Notes: generated by a model not told the origin, from the sequence alone. A stretch of DNA of 64,000 bases from Burhinus oedicnemus (GCA_008921705.1 VFFE01007638.1:1741675-1805674), one strand, 5' to 3'; numbered from the stretch's first letter, positions 23,216 to 38,100 are shown. Numbers and translations: made by a program.

Positions 23216-24522
23216 AAGGCAACTGACACTATTTTTTAAAAAAAAATCTCAAAAGGGGAGGTATGAATGGAATTGCATAGCATTAAAAAGCAATGTGTTA
23301 GACCTGAGACTTGTGCGCACGTGTTGTATGAATAGAACATTTCTTGAAATATTTTCATTAACAATTCAACAGTGAAGGCTTTCTGGAAAATACACTTAAA
23401 GAAAAAGGGAAACTTCTATACCATCAATAAAGCATCATTTGGTTTTAGTTCTTACATTGCAAAAATAATAATTAAAAAAAGACTTCAGATTTCTAACCAG
23501 CAATAATGACATGCATTATTTTTACTTCCACAGCAATTTAATCGGTATTTCTGTAATGCATGTCAGATTGACAGTAATTGAACCTAACGTCCTGAATTAT
23601 CTATTCCATGATCTTGAAACAGTGCCCTACTAAAAGCTGAAAATACACTGAACTGGTAACTTTTATGAGATGGATTTTGTTAGAATGAACTTAAGACTTC
23701 TGGAAAATTAATTTATTGAATAGGGCCTTCAAAATGTTCCTGGCTTTAGCTTGTAAGGTTTGTAGCTCAAAAGCAAGACATAACTTGTCTGAGATTTAAC
23801 AGTTATTTATGACCTTGTGTCTTTTCTGTTTCTCATGTTAATTCTCTTTAACGATAATCAGTTGAAAGGGTGAATTTCAGATTTCTGGACTGTACAAATG
23901 ATTTATTTTTGCAAGTGTGATTACTAAAAATAGTAGTAATGGTAATGTACGGGGGAAGATTAGAAGCAGGGTGGTCCAAATTATGATCTGTTTCTGAACT
24001 GTTTGGCATATGTATAATTCGATTGCTTTTATTTTAATTAAAATTTTTGATTCTTTATAGTGATAAGTTCAATGATCAGAGGTTTTCAAAGTATTCACAA
24101 ATAAAAAAAGCAATCACTAAAATATTTACTTGTACCCTGTGTAAGTATTTTTGTAAAGGTAAAGGAAAAGTAACAGCGGAAATGGGTGAATGTGAGAAGT
24201 AATTAAGGATTCCCCCCCTCTCCCCCCAATAAATTGCCTGTATTTTCTGTCCTATTTTATAGTCTTCAATTAGATGGGAATTATTTATTTTATGAGAACA
24301 TGCATATTTTTTTATTATGTTTTTATAATTGTTTTGTAGAAGAAACCTACTGTGCAAATTATTGTGGAAATCATTTGACCATTCTCTTTCTCTAGTTGTA
24401 CTTCATACATTCATTGGTTGGCACGCGTTGCACAAAATGGTCATTGTTTACATTAAATTAATTTTGGTAGTTTTAACAAGAGTCCTTTAACATGTATAAT
24501 TGTAAATTGAGTAATGAAACAG

Positions 24523-24564
24523 AATAAAGACATCTCTTTCATACCTAGATCGTTTGTATTTATT
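24523..24564. terminator. Opposed candidate poly(A) signals of BORA and DIS3
   Basis: AATAAA on the plus strand at 24523-24528 and AATAAA on the minus strand at 24564-24559 are separated by 30 bp. Each has a T-rich downstream stretch in its own orientation. If both are used, the two transcripts would end within the same few tens of bases. Alternative signals exist on both strands. Confidence 0.35.
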
Positions 24565-26109
24565 TTGCTGCAGTTTGCAGCATCTTCCATTTCAGTGCTG
24601 CCTGTACCATGTGTCCGTTGCCTGTATGTGGGTGTTGTTTGGGTGGGGGGGCATTGGTGAGCAGAGGCAGGAGACCAGGCAAGGAGCTTGGCAAGCTTGC
24701 GCTCTCATATATAGTTTAAAAAATGTGTTCATTTAGAATAATACATGGTGCTGAATTAAAAGCATAGTACCAGTTATGGATCTAGTGCTCTGCACATCAT
24801 TCTTGAAACTTAAGTTTTAAATAGTGGTGACAGGATTCAAATGTCTCATTCATGGGGCATGGGTTTTTTCTATTGCAATCAGTTAAATGTGTTAATTGTC
24901 TCCTTTTAAGGCCTTTTATACATATGTACTTTATAAATCTGATCCAGTCCTTTACAATGACAGCATACAGGGCGCTGAGTAAATATGGCCAAGTGACAAC
25001 CACGTATTTATCAACTGTGACCCACGGATTACCCAAGGAAACTACTGAGGAGTAAGTGACTAGTACAGAAGTTCGTGGGCTGTAACTCTTCAAGATCTCT
25101 GAGGAACGCCTATAGTATGTGGGATTGCAGTTTCTTGGCTTTCTTCAGCAGAACCGGTCTATGGAAACTACTATAATCCCAGGCACTTTAGAGGATTTTT
25201 ACTGAAATGAACTTGCAGAATTCAACCACCTCGAAGTCCCTGTGGTGGGAGGTCAGCAATGAGTCTTGGAGCACCCTTAAATTACTTCAGTTCTCACAAC
25301 ACATAAAACATGTTTTATGACTATGTAGCCAGGTGCTGTAGGCTGATACAGGCCTGACTGTACGTTGTGGTTAAACCACGACACTGTAACAATGCGGTTC
25401 AAGGCACAAAACATTTGGGGTTGGTTTTTTTTTTTTTGGAATTCTATCTTGCCAGCACCTTGGCAATACAAGCTAAAATGATCACTGCACAACTTGTTAC
25501 TTGTGGATTTTTGTGTAACACAAATATAACATGGTTTCAATCCTTTTTTTTAAGGCAGTTCATCAGAGGCTAAGCAATGATTTTGAATTGCCTTAAGGTC
25601 TAGGATAAATGCTCTTTTATGGTATGGCTTCTCTCTGCATCTCCATATTGTGCATATATACATACAGCTAATCTGGTGTGAAAGAGACCTTTCCCAGAAT
25701 GAAATATAAGTCTGTGGAATTTATCTTTCAAGAGTAAATTTTGTTAGCACTTAAGACCAGCAACTAGCATAATTACTTCTTTCACTGAGAGCTGGAGAGA
25801 GACCGACTTTTGACAGACTCTTGAATGGCCTTAAGGCTGTTTAAAAAAAAAAGTACTACAACTCTTCCTTCACTTCGCAGAAGCATTTAATTTTACCCAC
25901 AAGACAAAACTGTAGACATACTTGGTTTTAAAACTATTGTTCTCCTGCATAGAGTCATAAAAAGTTTTTTTAAAAAAAAGCCAGTTTTACAAATATTAAA
26001 ATGTGTATTTAAAAGTAAACAAAATCTGTTCCTAGCATTTTGCCCATAGGGAAAAAAAATGTAAATACAAGTAATTCATGTGTGACTTCTTATTAACTTT
26101 TACATCCAG

Positions 26110-26199
26110 CTATTTTTGTAGCTTCTTTTTCTTTTTCTCGGGTTCATTCTTGCTGCCTGTCTCTGTAGACAGATTTGCAGGCACGTCATTTCCTAGTAT
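26110..26199 (-). CDS. DIS3: DIS3 exon 21 (last coding)
   Basis: It encodes [16 protein letters not shown] and the Lys-rich end EKKKKKLQK, stop TAG at 26112-26110, after a TGCAG acceptor. The tail differs from human but keeps the basic cluster, a likely nuclear localisation signal. Confidence 0.88.
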   Translation of the reverse strand: MLGNDVPANLSTETGSKNEPEKKKKKLQK

Positions 26200-29100
26200 C
26201 TGCAGCAAGAAAAGAATTAAAAGTCAGAACACTTTTAACTGAATTTTAACTTATACTATCCTGATAAAACTTGAATTTATTTGTACAGACCTTTTACGAA
26301 TGCTCTATCAACATCAGAAAATTCTGTTAGCAGTTATCTAAAGGAGGGTCTACCATCATACAGCAGTCACAGCAGGACGCTCAACTGCAGTAAAAGCTGG
26401 AAAATGCTAAGGGAAAGAGAAGCAGCAGCACCCCTCCTGACTAAATTGCCAGCAGTTCTTTTGCACCAGACTACATGTGCCACCTTTGCAGTTGTTTGCC
26501 CTGCCTTAGCAAATGCTTAGGAGGCAGGGGGTATGAACCTAACTATTTTCATTCCACTTTTGAAAAGAAATCACCACGGCGGTGTTTTCTGAAGTGGTGC
26601 TCCTGTCAAGCAGAGGCCCTGTGAGGCTCAGGACACAGCACAGCAAAAAGGCATTTAGTTTTGGTAGAAACTGAAAAAGCTTTTGAAATAAATGGAAAAT
26701 AAGACTTTTTCTAAAGCAAGGAAGAAGAATAATAGAGAAAAGCCTGTATGTTCACAGAGAATTACTTGTCCTCAAGGAAAGAGGTCATCAAGAAGCTTGC
26801 TATGCTTTCTTTGAGAATATGGAAATGAGCAGGATTCAAGCAGAGAAGCGTGAAGCAGGCTATAATGACATACAGTTCATTTAAGAAGGGTTCATAAAAC
26901 AATTGGACCAAGTCCAGAAACATGTATGCTTCTCTACACTCGAGGCTGTGGGCAAACTGCAATGGCTGATTAGAGAGGGTAACAGGCACTTCAGAAGCTT
27001 GATGCAGGGATGCTGATCACTAGGACTTTAATACCAGGTTATAAATTATGTGAAAGTAACAATAGCATATACCAGTAGAAAAGTCACTTAATTGTATTAG
27101 AGTAATGCAGGCACCTGTGCTGGAATACCACCCACTGCCATAAGCTGAAGCCTTTTTCAGCTAGTTAGGATGGCAACGATGATGACATGCAAAGGAGTAT
27201 CAGAGAGGCTGTGAGAACAGATTAACATGGTAACAATAAATCACCTTCAATGAGTAAATGTCACAAGAAGGCTCACGACAGAGTCTTGGTTTCTAAGTGC
27301 CTTCAATGCCTGTTTCTTGGAGCAACTAGTCAGAGAACCCATAAAAAGGGAGAGGCAACTCTTGCCTGAGGACCTGCTTAAGAGGTTACCCACAGAACCA
27401 GCCCTGTAATACTGACTTCAGTGTACGTGCTCAAAATGCATCACCATGGTAGAAGGAAAAAAACCCCAAACCTTATTATTGCTGATGTAATGCTTTTCAA
27501 GGAATTTCATGAAGAGTTTATTAAATGGGGTTGCAAAAAGGTAAAATGCTTTCCGGGGTGAGATGAAATTTTACAAAAGACTTGAAGGAAGAATAAATAA
27601 ATAATAAATAAATATACAAATAACCAATAATTGTATAATAATTATTAATTATATAAATAATAATATCTATAAATATGCCATTTATTAATAGAATTTCAAA
27701 AGAACAGTTAAAAAAAGTCAGTAGAGTGATCAGTATTACAAGTCAGCAGACATCCTTTAAGAAGTGAAAATCCTGTCCAAACGAAGAAGTGCAAAATTAA
27801 GTTAAAATAAACAGGCAAGCCCAAAAGACTGAGCAACAGTAATAAAAATTCTCGAAGTAAGTGAGAGGCAGGGAATTCTTCCATGCTCCTCCATCAGTGG
27901 ATAGCCTGATGACAATAAAAACCTAAAGCAGGCATGAACAACAGGTAATCAAAGTGTATTTGAAGCACTCAAGAAAATTAAGACCAACATCAAGAAAATG
28001 TACAAATGATCATCATCATCATCAAAAAAAAAAGGTCTGGAACAAACTGGGTAAGAGGAATACTAGCAGTACCAGGACAAGACACTGTCCATCACACAGT
28101 TCTAAAAGTAGGTGTAAAACTGTCAGCTAGCAACTCTCGGTGTGTATAAACTCATTGCTTAAAACTGGTCTTGGTACTAGAAGGAAAGAAAGATGATGGA
28201 AAGTGTTCCCATGGAACACCATACAACACAGAAAATCCTGTATGTATCTCTGTATGTATGTGATCCTGTATGGATCTATGGTGTGCTCGCATTCAGAATC
28301 ATGCATGCACCTCTGGTTCCTCCCAGCTCAAAAAAACCCCCATATAACAGAACTACAAAACCAAAGGTGATGAGGAAGATCAAAGATACAAAATAGTTTC
28401 CAGAAGAGCAGGAGCTAACATAGTGGATAATAGAAACGTATAGAATTAAGTGGCATGGGAATGGTAAATAGGAGTAAAAGATTAATTTTCATAGTATAGG
28501 AAATGCAGTATGTCATCAAGTAACAGTATTAGGCATCAGGCTTGAAACAAATATAAGGTTAGGTACTTTTTCATACCTAGCAAGCTGTGGACTTTCAAGA
28601 TACTGTGGGAGCCAGAAATGTAAGCTGCAAAAAGAAGTGATTCAACGAATTCACAGAACAAGACTTTATCTACTGAACACAGAGATGTGTATCTCTGGGT
28701 GAGACAGTATTTAAGTTGTAAATTGCTGGACGTTTTGAATGGACACAAAGGGAAGGATCACTGTATGTGCATCTTACTCCTATACTCATTCCTTACCAGG
28801 AAGGAATACTAGTAACTGATGTTTAGGACGACAAAGTATTTTGGATTAATCAATACAGCCTTTCCTGTATCAAGTGATAAGCTACAAGTATAGTATTGGC
28901 TTTGTTGTCAAGCAAGGATGTTCACAGAAATTAGTACAAGAAGTAGAAGGCGGGGGGGGGAGGGGGGGGGGAGNNNNNNNNNNNNNNNNNNNNGGGGGGG
29001 GGGAGAGAGATCAGCTTGCATTAGCCTTATTTTGTGTCTATTTTCAATGAAGAAAATGTGTCCCTTGGAGACTGGAGCCATTGCAACAGGAGTGTTCCTG

Positions 29101-32100
29101 AGTTATGCCCACAACTGCAGCTCTGACAAACACTAGTCAGTGAGCGCAAAAAGTGGGCGGCTCAGCATGTTAATGCACCGCAGGATGCAAGGTTTCTTTC
29201 TATTACAAATTTCATTACCTACTCCCACTTTTTGAAATCATGAGGATTGCCTTCAACTCAAGCTAATACAACAGCTCAAATATCAGAATATTTACGTGTG
29301 TTTGGAAACGCATGATTTCTCAGAAAAAAGAAATAATGTTTGACTGTATAAACAACAAGGACCTCTTGCTTATTTTGGGTTTTCTTTTTCCTCCATGATT
29401 ACGGATACTCAATTACTGCAACCATCTGTTTACCAAAAAAGTCACATGTAACTTAATGAAAGTACACAATCTTGTAATGGCAAGCAAAATACTCAGCAGG
29501 CCTGTGAGACCAGGTGAAAAGCCCAGTATCGCAGATGCATTAAGAAGCTAGAATTGAAAAGCCTTAAGACCAGAGACACAGTTGTTAGGACATTACAGAT
29601 TATCAAAAGAGAATTTTTATATTGTGGAAGTTGTAAGAAAGGACTGCCATTTACAGCCAGCAATTATACAGTTTCCTTTTGAACCACCCATCACAGTTAC
29701 ACCATAATTTACTGGAGCAAAAAGAAGATCCTACTCAGTTTTGGCAGATTTTCAAAAGGGAGATTTGATTACAGAACCATGAAATTCAAAAGATATTACT
29801 TCAGCAAATCATCATCTTTTCCATCAGTGGAAATATCCCTGATGGGCCCAGAAGGGAAATTTAATTTAGAGCACTTTATTCTTTTCAACAGCCAGTGAAA
29901 GCAGACCTGGGTTTTATTGAGAGTTGATAAGAAGCAATCGCTACAGTCTGCTGCTAAATGATTTTCTTCTTCTGGGTTAATTTTCAATTTTACCATATGC
30001 TGATTTTTTAAGATTATTGTATGATTATATGAATCACAAATCTTGTGTCTTACCTTTGGTTCTACTAACACCATCCGAATTTTCTGATGTTGGATGTTGG
30101 AAGCATCTAACATAATGTTCACTTTAACTTTATCAAAGACGTGTAATGTTGTGTCTTCCACAGTAAGTGATGGTACCTGAAAGTTCAAATTTTATATAAA
30201 TACTGACTGCTTACAATGTCTTATGTTTTTATACAAATAAATATTTTTGTAGGAAGTTACTAATGTTACGTGCTAATAAAAATGAACACAAATTACTATC
30301 CTTAATGTTCAGTGTCATGATACATGGCATACACATTTTTGCAGTATTTACTCAGATAATTAGGTATTAGTAGTATCGATCACAGAAACCATTTCCTGTC
30401 ACAACCTGTTTATTTAGACTTATAAAGGCCATCATGGCACTACTACTACAGATTAATAAACGTGCATTTAGAAAAGCCTCTCCTAGCCTTCTAAGTCATG
30501 GAATCATAGAATAGTTTAGGTTGGAAGGCACCTTAAAGGTAATCTAGTTCCAACCCCCCTGCCATGGGCAGGGACACCTCTCACTAGACCAAGATGCTCA
30601 AAGCCCCATCCAACCTGGTCTTGAACACTTCCAGGGATGGGGCATCCACAACTTCCCTGGGCAACCTGTTCCAGTGCCTCACCACCCTCAGAGTGAAAAA
30701 TTTCTTCCCGAGATCTAATCTAAATCTCCCCTCTTCCAGTGTGAAGCCATTACCCCTTGTCCTATCACTATATGTCCTTGTAAAAAGTCCCTCTCCAGCT
30801 TTCTTGTAGGTCCCTTTCAGACACTGGAAGGCTGCTATAAGGTCTCCCCAGAGCCTTCTCTTCTCCAGGCTGAACGACCTGGCTCTCTCCACCTGTCCTC
30901 ATAGCAGAGGTGCTCTAACCCTCTGATCATCTTTGTGGCCTTCCTCCAGACCTGCTCCAACAGGTCCATGTCCTTCTTATGTTGGGGGCTCCAGAGCTGG
31001 TCACAGTATTTCAGGCGGGGTCTCACAAGAGCGGAGTAGAGGGGCAGAATCACCTCCCTTAACCTGCTGGCCACGCTGCTCTCGAAGCAGCCCAGGATAT
31101 GGTTGGCCTTCTGGGCTGTGAGCACACAGTGCTGGCTCATCTTGAGCTTCTCATCCACCAGTCCAGCTAGAAGAGATTTTAGTCATTCTGCTCACTTACC
31201 AAATCAAAAAATAAAGGTATTTAAGAACAAACCTTATAAAACATACCTCATTGTTGTAATCCAGTCTTGGTGTTGGTTTACCTTTTTCTTCAAAGAAGAC
31301 TGTTCCTTCTAACCCATACTTGGGAATCAGAACCACAACTGCATTTTTTCTTACAAATAATATATACGCATCTTCATTCACTACTCCTTTGCTTTTGAAG
31401 AACAGCTATAACAAAAGTAGAATACATGAGTAAGAAAAAAAAAGCATGAGAAGTGTCTTTTAGATTACAAATATACTGGCTTTAAAAAAATAACATTTAA
31501 ACACAAATCTATACTTAGTGATAACTACACACCATATACTGAAAACAGATTAAAAAAAATCCCATAAACTGTTTATAACATTACTGTGGTATTACGCATG
31601 CATTATATTTTTAAAAAACACGAAGTAAAAAGAATCCTCAAGATGCCATTATTCTAAATTTTTCAGAACCAGCAATGCAAAGTTGAAGCTTTTCCTCAAA
31701 GATGCAGCCCTCATTCTTAATCATTCCTGCAGGCTTGCTCGGTTTTGCATAATTCGATGTTCCCTCCCTTCCTTTAAAATCAACATGAATTGTCCATGGT
31801 TAATCTTCACATCTCTGAACTACGCACCTGTGTATGGAATGCAACAGATGCTCTTTGTGCATATTGAGCCATTTTATGTCGGTAATTGAGATTTTTACAC
31901 ATATCTGCTAGTTTATGTTTATCTAGAAGTTCTGGGTAAGTACTGTCTGCTCCTATAGCCACTGCCAAAAGTCGATGTACTATAATGTCAGCATACCTGC
32001 AAAGATGAGATTAAACGATCAACGACATATCAAAACATACTACTTAAAAAAGTTTCTGAATATTATTGTTTTTATGAATCTTACAGATCAAAAAGTTTTT

Positions 32101-35100
32101 GTAATAATGATGCTCTACTGATAACTCCCTGTATTAATTCAAGATCACTCTCTTTGCTGACCAAAGATACAGTCTGCAGAGCCAGAATGAACTATACTGT
32201 TTTCTGAGATAAATTCTTTACTATATTCTACCAATAGAGCCTGTATTGTTGAATGTTTACAAAGAAGAAACAAAGTTTTACTTTTGGACTAAAGAATGAT
32301 GTTTTACCATGGCATCTTAAGCCACTCCCTCTTCCCATTCCCATCAACTACACAAATTTAGTGTGGAATAGTATTTCAATGCCATTGATCTGCAAAGCAT
32401 AATCACAGTTGAACTTCCCAGCACATAACTTTTATTAGAACTTCACTCAGGGACTTTTTAACACATCTGTTGGCAACTAAAATTTACTATTAAAACTCAC
32501 AGAAGCTCCACAAATTATCCACACAAATGCACAGGAAATTTAATCCACCTGTAGGAGATTTCACTGGAAATGTTTCTAAGGAGCAAAATATGACAACAAT
32601 TATCTTCCTTAAAACTTAGATACTTCTTGGTTGAAACAAAAAAAACCCCACCACCTCATTTTCCAAGATGTATGATTTCATTGCAATGCAACAGCTACAG
32701 TAGCAAGTTTCAAAGTAGTAAGTTTCAAATTAGCCATGTTTTTATATGTAAAATACAGTCTCCTCAAAATTTAAACACAGCTTCCACCTGAAAAATGACT
32801 GGCCAAACTCTGCCTCAGTCTCTGGTTGACTTATATAATGCTAACTGATCCCAAAGTGCATTTCTATGCCAGAGGTATGCATTAGGGATTTATTTCTCTT
32901 ATTTTTATGAGTCTTTTAAAAAAATTTTATTAGACCTTAGGAGTCATAGACAGTAACATGGGAGCTTACATGAAGACAGATCACGATGTTAAGCCACTGC
33001 TGTTTCAACTAAAATCTAAAGCTGAACAGAAACAGTATTTTGTTTTAAATGGACAACACCACAATTTAACATATAATTTCTTCACGAATAAATCCTTTTT
33101 TATTTTTTCTCCGCAACTTTTGTAAAATAGAAGTACCTTCTAATAGGTGATGTAAAGTGGGTATAAATAGGTGAGGCTAAACCATAGTGATGGAAGTCAT
33201 TATCCATTCCAGAGCAGAAATAAACAGCTTGCATCATGCAGCGAGTGGTCAAAATTCGCAACAGTGTATTTAGATAGGGAAACGTAGCAGATTCAGCTTT
33301 GTCTAATGATTCAGCTAAAGCCTTAGCTGAATCTGTCTTAATTTCCAAATTCTGGAAGAAGGGAAGAAAAAAATTAAAAAAAGGTTAGATATTACTAGCA
33401 AACATTAACAGAGTATAAGCAGAAATGTAACAGCTACATCCATGTTAATCTTAGCAACTGGCACAGGTATCACACCTGATAACCTAATGGAATGCCACTT
33501 ATTACCAAAAAAAAAAAAAAAAAATCTACCCATGCACAGGTCCCTCCTTCATTATTACTAGTGCTCTATGGAAAAAATGAAAAGCTAAGTCAGTAGCCTA
33601 GGAATTCAGAAAATACATCCATTCAGAACTAAGAAACACTTTATGGTAATTAACAAGTTTTTTATTTCCTTTGGTTTGATTTTTTCAATCCTTTATTGAA
33701 TAAATTGGAAGGGATAGGAAAAAAAAAGAAAAAGAAAAAAGAAAAAAGTATTCATGCCACACAAAAGATTCTCATCCAAGCACAATGTAAGCAGTGCTCA
33801 ACCTTGTTGTACTTCCTCCAAAAAATTATTAAAACTTATACTTGTAAAAGTGATTTGTAACACCAGTACTGTATGACATTTTGTTCCCTGTTTGCCAGTG
33901 TCCCCTGATAAAAATCCAGGTAGTGTGAAAACACAATGCTTTTTTGATTTCCAGTCACACAAAGTTTCATCATAAGATCAGTTGAATGTTCTTTCCTTCA
34001 TGTACACCACTGACAACGAAGTATGATCTAGAGATGAAATTATGCCTGTATTACGGTAAAGTAACTGCATATTTATTAAAAAAAGTGTAACAAAAATATA
34101 GCATATTAATACCTAACTGTGATGGTTATGTCAGAGAAGTGAAAAGCCACTTTGGTTTTATTAAAAGAACATTTGTCTATGCACAGGAATTTAGCTTTCC
34201 AAATAAAAGGGTACTTTAAAAATAATTTTCAGAGTACAAATGAAGTCATTATTATTCTTCCAGTTTTATAGCACTGGAAAACGAAATGGGCTGCGTTTGG
34301 GTTTGTCTATTAATCTTACACTGATAGAATTTGTGAGCTTCTCTCTTGCCGCTACAAAAAAAAACCAAAAAGGCAGGGGGGAGCTGAAGGGAAAGGAAAT
34401 ACAAATGCACAACCCAATGTCTAGAAAGTTAACAGTTTAGCTCAAATAAAAGATCCTGACATAGGAAAAGTCATTTCTCAATTCAGACTTGTTAACTAAA
34501 TCAGACTTGTTTCAGGCTAAATTAACCTCTAGCTGATCTAAGTAGAGGATGGAAACTATAAACACACATGAACACATTTTCTTACTTCCTGACTTTAAGA
34601 GAGACATATTATTTGATGTGACTGACCAGTTTTTAAGTACATCGGTAATGTATGTGATCTGAAGCCAAAACTGGCTCCAAAATCACATATGGCTTGGAGA
34701 GGAAAACATTCACAGCACACAAGAGTTACAATACAAAAGACTTAAAAGAGTGATTTGCTTTCTTTACCTAAGAAAGGGTTTAGAAAGCACAAGATTCTTC
34801 ATTTCATCTAGAGGTACAGCTATCTTGCTACAAGTACCAGCAATTTCAAAGTGTAGCTGATACACTTTCAAAATACTGCTTTCCAACCCTTATTCTTGGG
34901 TAAGTGGCCAACCAGAGAGAAAACATAGCCTTTTATCATTACTCAGCACAGTAATTACTTGCCTTGGACTTTGCGGCCTTCACAAGGATGTCATAATTTG
35001 ATGGGGGAGGAGCAGGGTGTTTCCGGAGCAAGGCAAACTCTGGGAACTCATCATAAATTTTTTGTGCTACAGAGACATTGGCAAGCAACATGAACTCTTC

Positions 35101-38100
35101 AACCATGGAATTTGTTTCTCTATCAACATAAAATATTTTATATTGTTAGAAAAGCATTAAATTATATATTTACTTTGAGTGCCTAATGAAGAAACATTCC
35201 ACTGTCCTAACAATATTATCTAATATTAACTAGTGGTTTTGAACATTTATATAATTAGGCAAACATTTTTAAGACTAAAAACATAACATTTATTAAGTTT
35301 CAGAAGAAAACCTAAACTATTCTAAAATAACAAATTATATTAAAGAAAAATGCTCTTTAAAATGTCCCAAAAGACCAAGCGATAAGCCTCTTGATTTCTT
35401 CCTAAGATTACCGTTCAAGTATCATGCATATGAAGTTTGAAAGCACCATGTTGCACACCATAAAGTCATGACAGTTTACATAACAAAGTTTAGATTTTAG
35501 CACAGGAACTAAGCAGTGGTATGAGAGAAAGTAAGCATCTTCAGAAATTGAAACAGTAGCTCTGCTACTAGAACTCCTCAGTAAGATTGTCTGTTTCACT
35601 GCACATGTGCAGTAACTGCTCTGTTGTTCTCAAAGTTTCAGTAATGCTTAACTCCTAGTTCTACTTTCTCTCCTTTGTTAATACCAGTAGAAGAGCATCA
35701 CAGAGAAGCCAGTGGGATGCAGAGGTTGAACCTTAGTGCTCTGTTGAATCAATAGTAAAAACTTCAGTTCATATGCAGCATACAGTTCAAAACCTCCTTC
35801 GTAAATAGGGCAGTAAAATACAGAGGAATTATCTTTTCTAAGATCAGCTTGCCCAGAGAAGTTGTGGATGCCCCATCATTGGAAATGTTCAAGGTCAGGT
35901 TAGACTGGGCTTTAAGCAACCTGATCTAGTGAAAGATGTCCCTAGCCACGGCGAAAGGCTTTGCACTAGATGATCTTCAAAGGTCCCTTCCCACCCAAAT
36001 AATGCTGTAATTCTATGATTGTTCTGCACTATGACAGGAACTTTATACACTATTAACTAAATGTTGCTACTTAAACATGTCTTTAATTCCATCCCTGCCC
36101 CAAATTAACTAATTGAGGAAAATAAAATTCATACTTGAGCTCCTTAGTCTGCAGATCAATAGGATCATGAGTTTCACTGTCCATGTGGAAACGAACTTCT
36201 GGCGAGGAAAGTGTCAAGGCTCTGGAAGACAGTAAATGGTTATTAACAAACTACAGTAAAGCAGACACAGCAGCTCAGTTGCAAGCCTGTACACAACATC
36301 TAGGTTTATCATGAAAGGATAATTTAAAATTAGCAGAAGTTAAAAAAAAAAAAATCAGCAGAAATTAAAAGTAAAATTGTGGAATTAATGTTCAAATTCG
36401 CAGAAATTATGATACTGACACACATCAGTAGTAGCTCCTAAAATTTCAAATGCTACTCCTCTGGTTGTGTTTTTATAATGACTGTAAGAGATCCATAGTC
36501 ACTGATCTTGTAAAGGAAAAGTTAATGACCCAAGTTTATATTTTTGGGGAAATGAAGATAGGCATTTTTATGCAAATCAAAATGGCAACATACTTTTCTT
36601 TCAAAAGATTTTCACTGGAAAAATGGACACAGAGGACCATCATACAGTTTGACAGCAAAAAATAGCCAGGAAAAAAAACCAACAAAAAAACAGGGGAAAA
36701 AGGTTACAGGGACACTGCACCGTTTACCCATTATCAATTCTTTTCTTCTTCAGAATTTTTGCTAATTTGTTTAGTCCACGTAGGCTGGTAGTGATATCAT
36801 CATTCATAGTTGCTGAATCAATTCTCATCTGTGCTTCGGCATATGTAAGAGAAGCCTTCAAGAGGTTAAAATAAAAGAGACATCATGATATGTAATTGAT
36901 TACTGAAAAGAAAAACATAGATCTCTCTTGCACAAACTGCAGTTTGCTGTCAAAGTTGGTTCACAATAATACAAAGCTTTACCTTCAACACCTAAAAGCA
37001 TGTCATTCTCAAAGAATAATGGACAAAACAGGACAGATCTATGCAAGATACTAAGAAATACCAGGCATTTACAGTGGGGTTTTTTTATGCTGATCACAGA
37101 TGTATTTTATACATCAGAGGTCTCATTTTCAGAAATATATTAAAAACCTACACAGTCTACTGAATTTAACTGAAAATTATGACTAGCTGGTATATACCAG
37201 CCATGTCCATTTGATATATCAATATTTATACTTCTGAAATATCATAACTTATATACTGAAATATAATAACAAAGTAACCGTACTAAAAACATTGCATCCT
37301 TAGAGGTTTAAAAAACAGGGCAGAATCAAGTATTTTCTTTATTTTTAGGATTTAAGCATCATTTTCTAATTCTAAGAAAACATAAAGCAGTAAACAGAAG
37401 AAAACTTTATTATCAAGTCTGTTGATCACTATTTTATAAAAAGGTCGCCAGCTTTTTTTTCAGAAGTATAGCAGTATTTATGTGACTAACCTTGGAATTA
37501 ATAATACTCTTTGTAAATCTGGTTTTCAGAATTTCAGCCTTATGGTTCATCTCCCATATACATGAAAATGCAAGCCTTTGAGATGGAGAAGGAGGGGAAA
37601 GTCTGTTAAAAATCTACATATAAACATCTGGAATTTCTTGTCGGGATCAAAGTATGGATCATATACATATACCTGTCCACATTAGATCTCAGGGAGCATA
37701 AATTGGAACTAAGTAACTCTGGAACCATATCAATCCTCTGCAAAGTAAAGAATAAAAACCATGACTAGTTATAAGTATGTATTTTAATTTCCTGATTTTT
37801 AATATACTAAAAGCTTGGAAAGAATAGTTACTTTATTTTTTTGCTAAGAAAGCTCAGATTTCTGAAAGAAAAGTAAGCTACTTCTGAGGAAATTAATTGC
37901 AAGATCCATTTTAATTATCAGTTTTTTAGTAGCAGTTGTTTCTGAAAAGAAATTGTGGTCTGTGAGAAATAAGTTAAAAAACCCGGGAGTAAGTGTACAG
38001 TTGTAATAAATACAGATCACAGACACAACAGAGATTTAGCTATCAGAAGAAAAAACAATGGAAAGGGCAAAACCAGGCCACTTCAGCAATTTCAGACCGA

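Larger units (their letters stand above)
21364..26109. other. Tail-to-tail region: BORA and DIS3 3'UTRs
   Basis: The BORA stop (21363) and the DIS3 stop (26110, minus) face each other across 4.7 kb. Plus-strand AATAAA signals lie at 22221, 23427 and 24523. On the minus strand there is ATTAAA at 25891-25886 (a 3'UTR of about 220 nt) and AATAAA at 24564-24559. No further coding exon was recognised. The block at about 22790-23215 is GC-richer than its surroundings and looks repeat-derived, possibly an old LTR. Confidence 0.6.
26200..30053 (-). other. DIS3: DIS3 intron 20
   Basis: 3.85 kb of AT-rich DNA with an AATA-type low-complexity stretch (27590-27680), a short (ATC)n run at 28009-28023 and a G-run with an assembly gap (28951-29003). 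No exon or recognisable mobile element was identified, although parts may be old repeats. Confidence 0.6.
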
